In this document: in pieces, positions 28,002-36,403 of the stretch
Position numbering within the stretch: the first letter of the stretch is position 1
Layout: each line of letters starts with the position of its first letter
DNA from: CAYRFQ01 sp964423615
Lineage (GTDB): Bacteria; Planctomycetota; Planctomycetia; Gemmatales; Gemmataceae
NCBI GenBank assembly: GCA_964423615.1
Contig: CAYRFQ010000013.1
Location: 1 to 64,000 of the forward strand
DNA length: 64,000 nt
Direction: 5' to 3'
Made by a program: the position numbers and the translations under genes
The notes under the pieces: model-generated
Databases searched by the model: none
What the model was told of the DNA's origin: nothing
Seen by the model: the letters and a program-made list of their open reading frames with translations, nothing else

Positions 28002-29099
28002 TCACAATTCCAGCGTTTCGCGGCCAGCCGTAATTGCTTCAATCTTCCCAATATAGAACTCCGGTTTGCGAAGTCTTTGCGCCGCCCGATGCGCCGCTTC
28101 GACATTTTCGTCATCTAACCTTCCGATCAAATCCAACAATCGGCATTTGTCGATCAAGATGTCACATTCATAGGCCAGTTGGCCCTTATCGACATTTTTT
28201 TCGAATTGGCGTTCTCGCACTTCGAGGGCTTCGTCGAATTCTCCACGCAACATGTGGTAATGACACCAAGCGTGGTAATACCCCGGACATGCGGGCCACT
28301 CGAGTTGTTTGTTCCGACCGAGGGCCGTGCGTTGTTGACGGGAACCGATGGTTTGCTGCCCTTGCTTTTCGGCCAGGAGGGCTTGCCACATTTGGGCCAA
28401 AGCGATGGGGTACTGGTAGCCTTTGTATCGTCCAGAACTTTCCAGGGCAACTGCCCACCGTTCGAGCCCTTCCCAGTTCCGACGGTGATATTCGAGCAGG
28501 CACATGTTCTCGTGCATGGCGATCATATAGTGCCGAGCCGCATGTTGGTCAGGGTCGCTGTCAGCCTCGCCAAGGGCCGCAATGGTCAACTCGGCGACGC
28601 GGGCATAGTCTTCTTGGGCGAATGCGAGGTCGATCCGACACTCGTTCCACATGTAGTGCGAATCGGGTGTCTCGTGGGACAATTCTCGTTCAAGCTCGTC
28701 GAGGGCCGATCGGATCTCAAAACAATAACCCAACGGATCGATCCGCAGATAGATCACGATCAGATCCGTGTAGGCATGGAGTCGCTGGGGATAGGCGAGG
28801 TGTGCGGGCTTTTGGACAGTGAGGAGGTTGTGGATCGCCTGATCCAAAAGATTCCGAAAATCTCGTTTGTAGTAAATGGTGGCGTGGACCTGCCATTGCT
28901 GGAACAGCATTACCCACCACGGTTCCTCAAGACGCTCGGCTAGCTGTTGTCCTTCGCGAAACAAAGCCAGCGTCTGGTCTGGATTCGTTTCGCGGTAAGC
29001 AAACCCCTGGTCGTGGATTTGGAGTAGGCGACTGCGGTCTCGATCCCCGCAACGTAGGGCTTCCTGTTCAAACTGTAAAAACCATTGCCACTCACTCAT
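28002..29099 (-). CDS. helical-repeat (TPR-like) protein of unknown function
   Basis: A 365-residue soluble protein composed almost wholly of amphipathic helices with Trp/Tyr/Leu-rich spacing typical of TPR or related repeats (for example YRETNPDQTLALFREGQQLAERL and CLLEYHRRNWEGLERWAVALES). No enzymatic motif is visible. It lies 29 bp before the Rieske gene on the same strand, so it may be co-transcribed with the Rieske and cytochrome genes and serve as a scaffold, which is inference. ATG 29099 is chosen over the weaker TTG/GTG-type starts upstream. Confidence 0.75.
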   Translation of the reverse strand: MSEWQWFLQFEQEALRCGDRDRSRLLQIHDQGFAYRETNPDQTLALFREGQQLAERLEEPWWVMLFQQWQVHATIYYKRDFRNLLDQAIHNLLTVQKPAHLAYPQRLHAYTDLIVIYLRIDPLGYCFEIRSALDELERELSHETPDSHYMWNECRIDLAFAQEDYARVAELTIAALGEADSDPDQHAARHYMIAMHENMCLLEYHRRNWEGLERWAVALESSGRYKGYQYPIALAQMWQALLAEKQGQQTIGSRQQRTALGRNKQLEWPACPGYYHAWCHYHMLRGEFDEALEVRERQFEKNVDKGQLAYECDILIDKCRLLDLIGRLDDENVEAAHRAAQRLRKPEFYIGKIEAITAGRETLEL

Positions 29100-29280
29100 G
29101 ACGTCCCAAACTCGGGTTGGTGCCGACAAATCAAAGTCCTCTTACCTCTTCGATTATTGTACGAGGCCGAGGTGGAAGATGCCTAGGGACGTGCAAACAA
29201 TGCAGCCAGGAGTTTCCCAAGAAATGGTCGAACAGAGATAGGACAGACACGTCAGCGAAGGTGACGAAAATTGGCGACGA

Positions 29281-29298
29281 GAGGAGCGTTTGCTCCTC
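29281..29298 (-). terminator. hairpin after rpsR
   Basis: GAGGAGC (29281-29287) pairs with GCTCCTC (29292-29298) around a 4-nt loop, 25 bp downstream of the rpsR stop. No U tract follows on the minus strand. Confidence 0.4.
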
Positions 29299-29322
29299 GC
29301 AACAAGTTGGCAGATGTGAGAG

Positions 29323-29565
29323 TTACTCGCCGACGTACGGCAGGAGGGCCATGAACCGGGCTCGCTTGATGGCGACCTTTACAGCACGTTGAAATGCCGC
29401 GCAGTTACCACTTCGCTTGCGGCTGAACAACTTGCCCTGGCTGGTACACAGTTTCTTCAGACCAGCGACGTCCTTGTAATCGACAAACGCAGGACGTGGG
29501 CAACCCTCTTTGGTGCAAAAACGACAACGGTTTTTTCGACCCCGTCCAAGTTTCTTCCGAACCAT
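29323..29565 (-). CDS. rpsR: ribosomal protein bS18, zinc-binding form
   Basis: An 80-residue small-subunit ribosomal protein. The sequence has CRFCTKEGC, YKDVAGLKKL, KLFSRKRSGNCAAFQRAVKVAIKRARFMALLPY, the bS18 signature. The CxxC at the N-terminus plus further cysteines suggests the zinc-binding (C+) paralogue type. It is normally next to rpsF, ssb and rplI, none of which are here. GAGGGAG lies 5 nt before ATG 29565. Confidence 0.95.
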   Translation of the reverse strand: MVRKKLGRGRKNRCRFCTKEGCPRPAFVDYKDVAGLKKLCTSQGKLFSRKRSGNCAAFQRAVKVAIKRARFMALLPYVGE

Positions 29566-30100
29566 GTAACTCCCTCAAATCGTTTTGGATTACCGAATAG
29601 AGCTATTTTGCAAAATGTTACGATAGAGACTTCGTGGGTGGGTGTCAACTGGCAAACAGGCCAAACCCAAACGCGTTGGAATGGACAGTGTCACGATACT
29701 TAGTTGAGTTTATTGGCAACAAGGGTGTATTGTGTACAATTGTCAATGTCGTGAAATTTTGTCGTTTGCTCTGTGGGTCCGTGCGATGATGACGTTCGAG
29801 CGGTTGAAACGATACCCCGTGTGTTCCACTGCATGACCGCTTGACACTCGAACTGTTTGAGAACCTTCTGCCCACATTCGCCCAAGCCTACCAAGCCATC
29901 CTTGATCAAAAACACCAACACCAATAACGACAACGACAACCAGGCGCAGGACGAAAACCGGTTCTCTCAGACGACCGCGACAAACTCGTTTTCATCCTCT
30001 TTTGCTTCCACCAACACCCTACCCAATTTTGCTAGGGCCGGTATCCTTTCAGAAGTTCGTTTCCTCCGCTCTTCACCTTCGAGTTGGAAAGGATTCCGGC
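29566..30100. other. divergent intergenic region
   Basis: No gene is supported in 535 bp between rpsR and the plus-strand membrane protein. There is a CAAC-rich low-complexity run near 29905-29945 and nothing else that I can identify. Confidence 0.4.
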
Positions 30101-31828
30101 GTGAGTGGCATTGAGTCTTGTTCTACTCCCCAAAACCAAAACACAAACGGACCTTCGAATGTCCTTTCCATAACTCCTCCCAACTGGAACCTGCGGACAG
30201 AGACTATGGTCGCTTCGGGCCTTCTGTTGTTTTTGTTTCTGGTCTACAGTCACGTCGCCATTTGGCACAGTGATGTTTGGGCTCATCTGAAACATGGCCA
30301 ATGGATCGTCGAGCATAAACAACTTCCCGACAGCGAACCGTTCTCGCCCTTCTCGAACGAACCGGAAATGTATGTCCCGTGGCTCGCGCAGGTGATTTAT
30401 TATTCGGTGTATCAGACGGGAGCATGGCTCGCGGGAGGGAATGACTTGCGACAACTGGCAGGAGGCGTCACACTCTTGCAACTTTTACACGGGGTTGTCG
30501 TTGCTCTAAGGTTTGCTTTCCTTTTCGTTGCCTTTCGACGCCTTGCCAATTCAGCGTGGTTGGCCATCCTCGGCATCTTTCTCGTCTTGGCATTCAACTT
30601 GGGCCTCCTGGGCATCCAACGACCCGAGAAATTTGGCGAATTCTATTTTGCCATGTTGATGGTGCCGTTGGCGCGTCGCGAATTGTCTCGCCGCGCCATG
30701 TTCTTGTTGCCGGTCCTTTTTGTTCTGTGGGCCAACACTCACGGTTCGTTCCTCATAGGTCTCGGCTTTATGGGCGTTCTCCTGGTGGGTCGAGTCGCGG
30801 AATGGTGCTGGGCTCAGAAGCAATGGAGCGTTGTTGCGGCTTGGGGTGATCTCCAAACGAGGCGTTTCTTGGTAATTCTTCTGGGGGCAACCGTAGCCGT
30901 TTCCCTTTTGAATCCGCATGGACCGTTGTTGTTGTGGAAGATTTCGGAGGTATCTCAGCATCCCAACGTCGCCACCATGAAAGAATGGGCTCCACTCGAC
31001 TTCACTCAACCCACAGGGGGACATTTGGGATGGCTGATGGTGTTGGGGCTGGTCGTCGGGACGCAAGTGTTTAGTCCCCGTTGGATGTCACCCACTCAGT
31101 TGTTGTTGCTCGTGGTTTTTGCCTTGCCGCCGTTGCTGTCCCAAAGGCTCATGAGTTGGTGGGTGATGGTTTTGCCATGGGTCGTGTTACCGTTGTGGCA
31201 GGCAATAGGCGATCGATGGGCGTGGAAGGAACCCTTGAGGAACCTGCGACCCAACCATAGGAATACTATGATTGTGGTGGGCTTCGTAGGAGTCGCCATC
31301 ATGTGGTCACCCGCCATGACCTGGGTTCTCCGTGGTCACCCGACGCCTCTTTCCAAGTCTCTGTCTGCCGCGACGCCTTGGCGGCTGGCGTGGCAACTTC
31401 AACGTCCGGACAACACTCGGGTACAGGCATACCCAAAGCTGGACGCCGTTCTCGCTGAGTGGGGAGATGCCAATAAAAAGTATCGAGGTTGCATCTGGGC
31501 GAGTGAATCCGTGGCCGATTTTTTGCTTTGGCGACTCGCGGATGAAATTCCTTTGGTCGTCTATTCGCACGTCCACCTCTTTTCCGCCGATCACTGGGAA
31601 CGGCATCTCCAGATAGCTCGCGGACAAAACGAATGGGAGACCCTTTTGGAAGACTACCAGGTAAACCTGGTAGTTTTCGAACCGGCTCTCTGGCCGCAAT
31701 TAGCGCAGAAGATTCGACGGAGCGACAACTGGACGCTGCTCGTCGATGAAACTCGTTCTCCCGAGAAACGCAATCCACGTACTCAGTTGTTGATCGCTGT
31801 TCGGAACAAGCACGTCGAGAAAAGTTAA
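30101..31828 (+). CDS. polytopic membrane protein, possible glycosyltransferase-like
   Basis: A 575-residue inner-membrane protein with about 10-12 spans. The N-terminal region has HSDVWAHLKHGQWIVEHKQLPDSEPFS, which resembles the first loop of planctomycete GT-C-like (PMT/ArnT-like) membrane proteins, where an Asp in this loop binds the metal and lipid-phosphate donor. I see no clear catalytic pair beyond that. The C-terminal 150 residues are soluble (DAVLAEWGDANKKY ... NLVVFEPALW). GTG 30101 was chosen because AAAGGA lies about 7 nt upstream. It converges with the DUF1552 gene. Confidence 0.7.
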   Translation: MSGIESCSTPQNQNTNGPSNVLSITPPNWNLRTETMVASGLLLFLFLVYSHVAIWHSDVWAHLKHGQWIVEHKQLPDSEPFSPFSNEPEMYVPWLAQVIYYSVYQTGAWLAGGNDLRQLAGGVTLLQLLHGVVVALRFAFLFVAFRRLANSAWLAILGIFLVLAFNLGLLGIQRPEKFGEFYFAMLMVPLARRELSRRAMFLLPVLFVLWANTHGSFLIGLGFMGVLLVGRVAEWCWAQKQWSVVAAWGDLQTRRFLVILLGATVAVSLLNPHGPLLLWKISEVSQHPNVATMKEWAPLDFTQPTGGHLGWLMVLGLVVGTQVFSPRWMSPTQLLLLVVFALPPLLSQRLMSWWVMVLPWVVLPLWQAIGDRWAWKEPLRNLRPNHRNTMIVVGFVGVAIMWSPAMTWVLRGHPTPLSKSLSAATPWRLAWQLQRPDNTRVQAYPKLDAVLAEWGDANKKYRGCIWASESVADFLLWRLADEIPLVVYSHVHLFSADHWERHLQIARGQNEWETLLEDYQVNLVVFEPALWPQLAQKIRRSDNWTLLVDETRSPEKRNPRTQLLIAVRNKHVEKS

Positions 31829-31835
31829 ACGAAAG

Positions 31836-31860
31836 GCCCACGGAACACACCTTCGTGGGC
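31836..31860. terminator. hairpin between convergent genes
   Basis: GCCCACG (31836-31842) pairs with CGTGGGC (31854-31860), between the convergent stops at 31828 and 31924. No U tract follows on either strand. Confidence 0.4.
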
Positions 31861-31923
31861 TGGGATGCCGATCGGCAAGCAGGATTTCAGAGCCTCGATG
31901 AATTGTGGAGTTGTCCGAGTTGC

Positions 31924-33249
31924 TTATGCCAACAATTCCCGAATCGCTCCGGTGCTTTCTTTGAACGAGTTCACGGGACAACCGAGTTGTTGGAGGATCG
32001 TCAGATAGAGGTCGGACATTGGCTTGGTTCCCTGTTCCCATCGGAGATGTTGGCCGTGACGGAAGCCTAGTTTGCGACCACCAGCGATGAGAGTCGGAAA
32101 GCTCTTGCCCGAGTGGCTGCTGATTTGAGCACCACCCAGAAGCAAGACGGTATGATCGAGCAACGTGCCGTCGGTGGCTCGAATTTCTTTGAGCTTACCC
32201 ATTAGACGAGCGAATAATTCGCAGAACATGACGTCGCGAGAATGGATGACCTTTGCTTCGGGCGATCCCGCTCGGGCTTGGCCACCTTTATGGTGAACGT
32301 CGTGAGCGCCGCGTGTCGGAGCACCAGCGGCTCGCGCCCAATCGCGATACTCTTCGTAATTCGGTCCGCCTTCACCGCCGAGGCTATGAGTCACGACCCG
32401 AGTCATGTCGGTCTGGAAAGCCAACACGATGAGGTCCATCATCAACTCGATGTGAGATTGCATGCTGTTGCGAGCCGGTTCGACACGAACATTGCTTGCG
32501 TCGAACTCCGGACGACCTCGCTGGAGGATACGTTCACGATCGGTCAGTCGGCGTTCGACGCTTCGGATCGATTCGAGATATTGATCGAGACGCTGTCGGT
32601 CGGCTCGGCCGAGCGGTCGTTGAAAATCGCGGATGCTGCCGACGGCCGTATCGAGAATACTACGATCGAGTTCCAAACGTTCTTGAGCTTCCCGAAGGTG
32701 TGTTCGGTCGGCTGGTGGGAACAATCGGTCGAAGACAGTTCGATGCGTTCCGATGGCTGGGATGTCCACGCCGAGCGCATTTCGTGAGAGCGTCGTTGTC
32801 CCAACACCATCCCGGAACGACAACGCCAACGATGGAAGCCAAGTCGGCCCAAGATGCCGAGCCGCGAGTTGATCCATCGAAATCGTGTTCGTGATCGTAC
32901 CCGGTGTCAGGTTGATATTGTGTCCGGTCAACCAGTTGTACGGATGAACGTGTCCGCTGATTTGGCCGGTGATGTGACGCAGGTTCGTCAGGACAGAGAA
33001 CTCTTCTCGATGGCGAGCCAACGGTCGGTGGGTTGGCGCGATTGTGTAATCCCGACCGGTGTTCACTGGAAACCAACCGTGTCGGTCGATGGCTCCAGGG
33101 ATATAGAAGCACGCCAGGCGTCGTGGCTCGGCTTGCCGAGTCGTCGCAGCCAACGTCGAACCGCCCATGATCTCCAGATACGGCAGGGCCAACGTGGCCC
33201 CGAAGCCGCGAAGCAGTGTGCGACGGTCGATCGGATTCTTGGGATTCAT
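31924..33249 (-). CDS. DUF1552 family protein
   Basis: A 441-residue exported protein of the DUF1552 family, role unknown. The N-terminus NPKNPIDRRTLLRGFGATLALPYLEIM is a twin-arginine-like signal (DRRTLLRGFG). The body has the family landmarks YIPGAIDRHGWFPVNTG, LTNLRHITGQISGHVH, THSLGGEGG and LLGGAQISSHSGKSFPTLIAGG. In planctomycetes and some other bacteria it is usually paired with a DUF1592-type cytochrome, as here, where it follows that gene by only 3 bp on the same strand. Confidence 0.93.
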   Translation of the reverse strand: MNPKNPIDRRTLLRGFGATLALPYLEIMGGSTLAATTRQAEPRRLACFYIPGAIDRHGWFPVNTGRDYTIAPTHRPLARHREEFSVLTNLRHITGQISGHVHPYNWLTGHNINLTPGTITNTISMDQLAARHLGPTWLPSLALSFRDGVGTTTLSRNALGVDIPAIGTHRTVFDRLFPPADRTHLREAQERLELDRSILDTAVGSIRDFQRPLGRADRQRLDQYLESIRSVERRLTDRERILQRGRPEFDASNVRVEPARNSMQSHIELMMDLIVLAFQTDMTRVVTHSLGGEGGPNYEEYRDWARAAGAPTRGAHDVHHKGGQARAGSPEAKVIHSRDVMFCELFARLMGKLKEIRATDGTLLDHTVLLLGGAQISSHSGKSFPTLIAGGRKLGFRHGQHLRWEQGTKPMSDLYLTILQQLGCPVNSFKESTGAIRELLA

Positions 33250-33252
33250 GCC

Positions 33253-35823
33253 TTAGTTTCTCCTGCCGATGGTTGGAGTGTGAATGGGAAGAGATTCGTG
33301 TTGTTCGAGGAACGCTCGCGACCGAACGACGGCCTTGAGCAGGTCGCCGAGCCGATATCCATCGGCCCGGTGAGATTTCATGATGGAACGGATTTCGACC
33401 ATCTCGTCGATCCCAGGCAACCGACCGGTCCCGTAGATCATCAAGTTTTTCAGTAGGCCTCGGACCATATCTTTCTGGTAGTGCTTGACAACAACTTGTT
33501 TGAATTCGGTGAACGTCTTGAACTTCTCGCCGCGAGGGAGATTTCCTGTCGCGTCGACTGGACGAGGTTTACCGACGCCTTTCCAGGCGATGCGGCCATC
33601 GAGTTCGTCTCGCGAGTAGTGTTCGTGTTCGACATCGCGCCAACGTCCGCTGATGTCAAAATTTTGGAACGCAAAGCCGACCGGGTCGATGTCCTTGTGA
33701 CAGACGGCACACCGAGCATCGTTCTGGTGCAGGACGAGGAGTTGCCGAAACGTTTTCCCCCGATTCTTCCCTTCCGAGGGATTGAGTTCGGGCACTTCGA
33801 GAGGTGGTGGAGGTGGTGGCTTGTCGAGAATGTGACGCAGCGCCCAGGCCCCACGATAGATGACCCAGTTCTCGCCCATCCAACAAAGCATAGATTGCAA
33901 ACCGGCGTGTCCCAGAATGCCGCCTCCTCTCGGGTCGTTGGGCCGCAGTTTCACCTTGCGAAGTTTCGCGCCTTCGATTCCTTTGTACCCATAGTGCCGT
34001 GCGAGCGTGTCGTTCATCATCGTCCAGTCGCTGACGATCAACTCCTTCGCGGGTCGGTTCTCGACAAACAGCTTCGTGATGTAAGAAATCGTCTCTTGCC
34101 GCATCGACGCTTTCAGATGGCGCGCAAAACGGAAATCTTGCTTTTGCAGGTCGGCCTGTGCGATGGTAATCGGCTGTTCCATCTCGAGCCACTGCATGAT
34201 GAACGGGTGGAAGAAATCTTGGCCCTGCGGACCCGCCAAGAGGCGATCGACCTGACGGCCGAGGACTCTCGGTTCGCGTAGCTTCTTGGCGGCTGCCAAC
34301 TTCCGCAATTCGTCGTCGGGCGGTGCTCCGGTAAGCATGAAGCTGAGCCTCGAAGCAATGGCGTATTGTGCGGTCGTCGGGTCCGGATGGGCTGGGGAAG
34401 ATTGGTATCGGAACGGAGCGCTGAGCAAGACCGACTGAAACGCGGCCCGCAACGAATCGTCGAACGACATCTTCGACGCCCGGAGCTTTTTGTAGAAATT
34501 CAGGAACCGAGCTTGCTCGTCGGTCGTCACGGGGCGGCGCCACGCCTTGACCATCCAAAGTTTCAAGAGCTTCTTGGCCGAATCGAAGTCGTCTTGAATC
34601 TCACCGACGTCGGCCTTCCACTCGGCAGGGGGCCAGGGGGTAACGACGTTCGGTTCGATGGTAAAACCGTGAAGGACGATGTGAGGGGCGGGTTGCTTTT
34701 CTGGCGGCAGCTTGCGTCTGTCGAACTTGGGACGGTAGAGCCCCGTCCCGCCCGGGACAGGTCTATCCTTTCGGCTTCGATCTTCGTTCTCAAAACCACG
34801 CACGGCATACGGAACTTCGACTTTGTTACTGAGACGAATCTCGAGTCCACGAGGGCCGATCGCCAGGTCGCCCAAATGAGCCTGATAAACGAGTTTCTTG
34901 GGTTGGTCGAACTTCGCGGTGATCTCGCGGTAGTCGAGGTATTTCCCGCCCATCTTGACCCAAAGGTGGGGATGCGGAACTCCATCGTAGTCGGGCATCA
35001 GGGCCGAGACGGTGACACTTAGCCGCCAGATTCCCTTGCGGCCAGACGGTGGGGGAATCTCGAGACTCAGAGCTTGCCGCTCACCCGCTGCCCTTGGTTC
35101 GAGATAGAGCCCCTTCCCGAGTTGGCTCCCTCGGCTGAAGCGGGCCCCTCCGACACGAATGTTTTTTTTTCGCCAGTCCCGAAGGTACCGATTCGGATCC
35201 TTCAATTTCAGTAGATCGGCCGAATGATTTTCCCCTTGAACTGACTCCAGAAAATAAATTCCATCGACGGCTCGCCGCGTGACCTCAAGCCACTGTGCAA
35301 CGGTGTCAGCGGCATCTTGGAGTCCATCGGCACCCGTATCAAATCCTCCGACCTTTCCATCTCCAGGTAGCCCCGCAGCGAAATCGACGTTCCGACCCGT
35401 CACGTCTTGCAGCGCTGCCGATAATTCTCGTCGGTTGAGTCTTCGCGTACCGCCGACGCCGATGGCCTTTTGTTCCTTGCGAATCCAGTCCAAAAACCTT
35501 TTCTTTTCCGCTTTAGTTGGTTGTGGATGTTGTCGCGGTGGCATCTCGTCGGCTACGACCCTTTCGTAGACCATCGTCCAAAGATTTCGATTGCCGACGT
35601 CCATCCCTTGGAGGTTATCGAAACGGACCTGCGACTGTTGTTTCTTGGGACCATGGCAAGCATAACAATGCTGCTTGAGGAACGGAGAGACCACCATGTC
35701 GAACGTTGTGCCTTGTGCCGTCGCATCGAGAGGATACAGACAGAGGACGAAGACGCACAACGACCAAAGAGGCGATGTCAATTTCCAGTGCATTCGAGTG
35801 GGGCGACAACGAAATTGAGTCAT
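33253..35823 (-). CDS. planctomycete cytochrome-like DUF1592/1588/1585 protein
   Basis: An exported 856-residue protein. Domains in order: signal peptide, PSCyt1-like segment with CYACHGPKKQQ (CxxCH), DUF1587 (LNRRELSAALQDVTGR), a jelly-roll-like carbohydrate-binding-type region (about 205-330), DUF1595, DUF1592 (IASRLSFMLTGAPPDDELR), DUF1588 (GILGHAGLQSMLCWMGE) and DUF1585 (DMVRGLLKNLMIYGTGR), with a second haem-type CAVCHKDIDPVG. Two haem c sites suggest electron transfer outside the cytoplasm; the family's substrate is unknown. Start: ATG 35823 follows CCGGAG at 8 nt; ATG 35793 would also give a signal peptide. The DUF1552 gene is next in the operon. Confidence 0.93.
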   Translation of the reverse strand: MTQFRCRPTRMHWKLTSPLWSLCVFVLCLYPLDATAQGTTFDMVVSPFLKQHCYACHGPKKQQSQVRFDNLQGMDVGNRNLWTMVYERVVADEMPPRQHPQPTKAEKKRFLDWIRKEQKAIGVGGTRRLNRRELSAALQDVTGRNVDFAAGLPGDGKVGGFDTGADGLQDAADTVAQWLEVTRRAVDGIYFLESVQGENHSADLLKLKDPNRYLRDWRKKNIRVGGARFSRGSQLGKGLYLEPRAAGERQALSLEIPPPSGRKGIWRLSVTVSALMPDYDGVPHPHLWVKMGGKYLDYREITAKFDQPKKLVYQAHLGDLAIGPRGLEIRLSNKVEVPYAVRGFENEDRSRKDRPVPGGTGLYRPKFDRRKLPPEKQPAPHIVLHGFTIEPNVVTPWPPAEWKADVGEIQDDFDSAKKLLKLWMVKAWRRPVTTDEQARFLNFYKKLRASKMSFDDSLRAAFQSVLLSAPFRYQSSPAHPDPTTAQYAIASRLSFMLTGAPPDDELRKLAAAKKLREPRVLGRQVDRLLAGPQGQDFFHPFIMQWLEMEQPITIAQADLQKQDFRFARHLKASMRQETISYITKLFVENRPAKELIVSDWTMMNDTLARHYGYKGIEGAKLRKVKLRPNDPRGGGILGHAGLQSMLCWMGENWVIYRGAWALRHILDKPPPPPPLEVPELNPSEGKNRGKTFRQLLVLHQNDARCAVCHKDIDPVGFAFQNFDISGRWRDVEHEHYSRDELDGRIAWKGVGKPRPVDATGNLPRGEKFKTFTEFKQVVVKHYQKDMVRGLLKNLMIYGTGRLPGIDEMVEIRSIMKSHRADGYRLGDLLKAVVRSRAFLEQHESLPIHTPTIGRRN

Positions 35824-36403
35824 GGGAGCCGTCTCCGGGTGAAAGTCTGTCGTATGCTCGACCAGGACACCACACACGGATGGTATGGGACAGGAACCGA
35901 AAAATTCTAGGCAGGATGTAACGTCTTTAAATGCAGATGTAAAGATGATGCATGCATTGTACGCTCAGGTCAAGCTAGTGTCACGTAGGATTTTGGAAAT
36001 TTTGGAACGGTTAAGAGCAAGATTGGATTGCGACGATGGCTCAACTCATCGTCGCTCTGGGAAGCAGAGCATTTACGGATTTTGTCGGCTAACGATCAGG
36101 ATGAGATTTTGCGGCCATGCGACCTTCGTCCGATACATGCTTTTTTGTGAAGATTGGGAAATCCCCCAACAGCGTTCGAAGCGAATCAGTTGCTAGTGGC
36201 TATTTTCAACGGTCGATGTTACTGCTGAACTTGAAGGCCCATTACGTCCACGATCGATCAGAGCGACACAGGTTCAAAATGTAATTGAGATATTCACAAC
36301 CCTGTACTGCGAGAGTTAGGTACGTTTCTGCTGAATTTGCTCCTTTGTCAACTACATATCTTGGTTGAACTTTGTGTTTTGAGAAGTCAATCTGCTGGTA
36401 GCG
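35824..36403. other. gene-free divergent intergenic region
   Basis: 580 bp between the DUF1592 gene and the patatin gene. I see no gene, hairpin or repeat that I can support, except the short direct repeat ATGTCACA x2 at the very start of the patatin gene. Confidence 0.4.
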
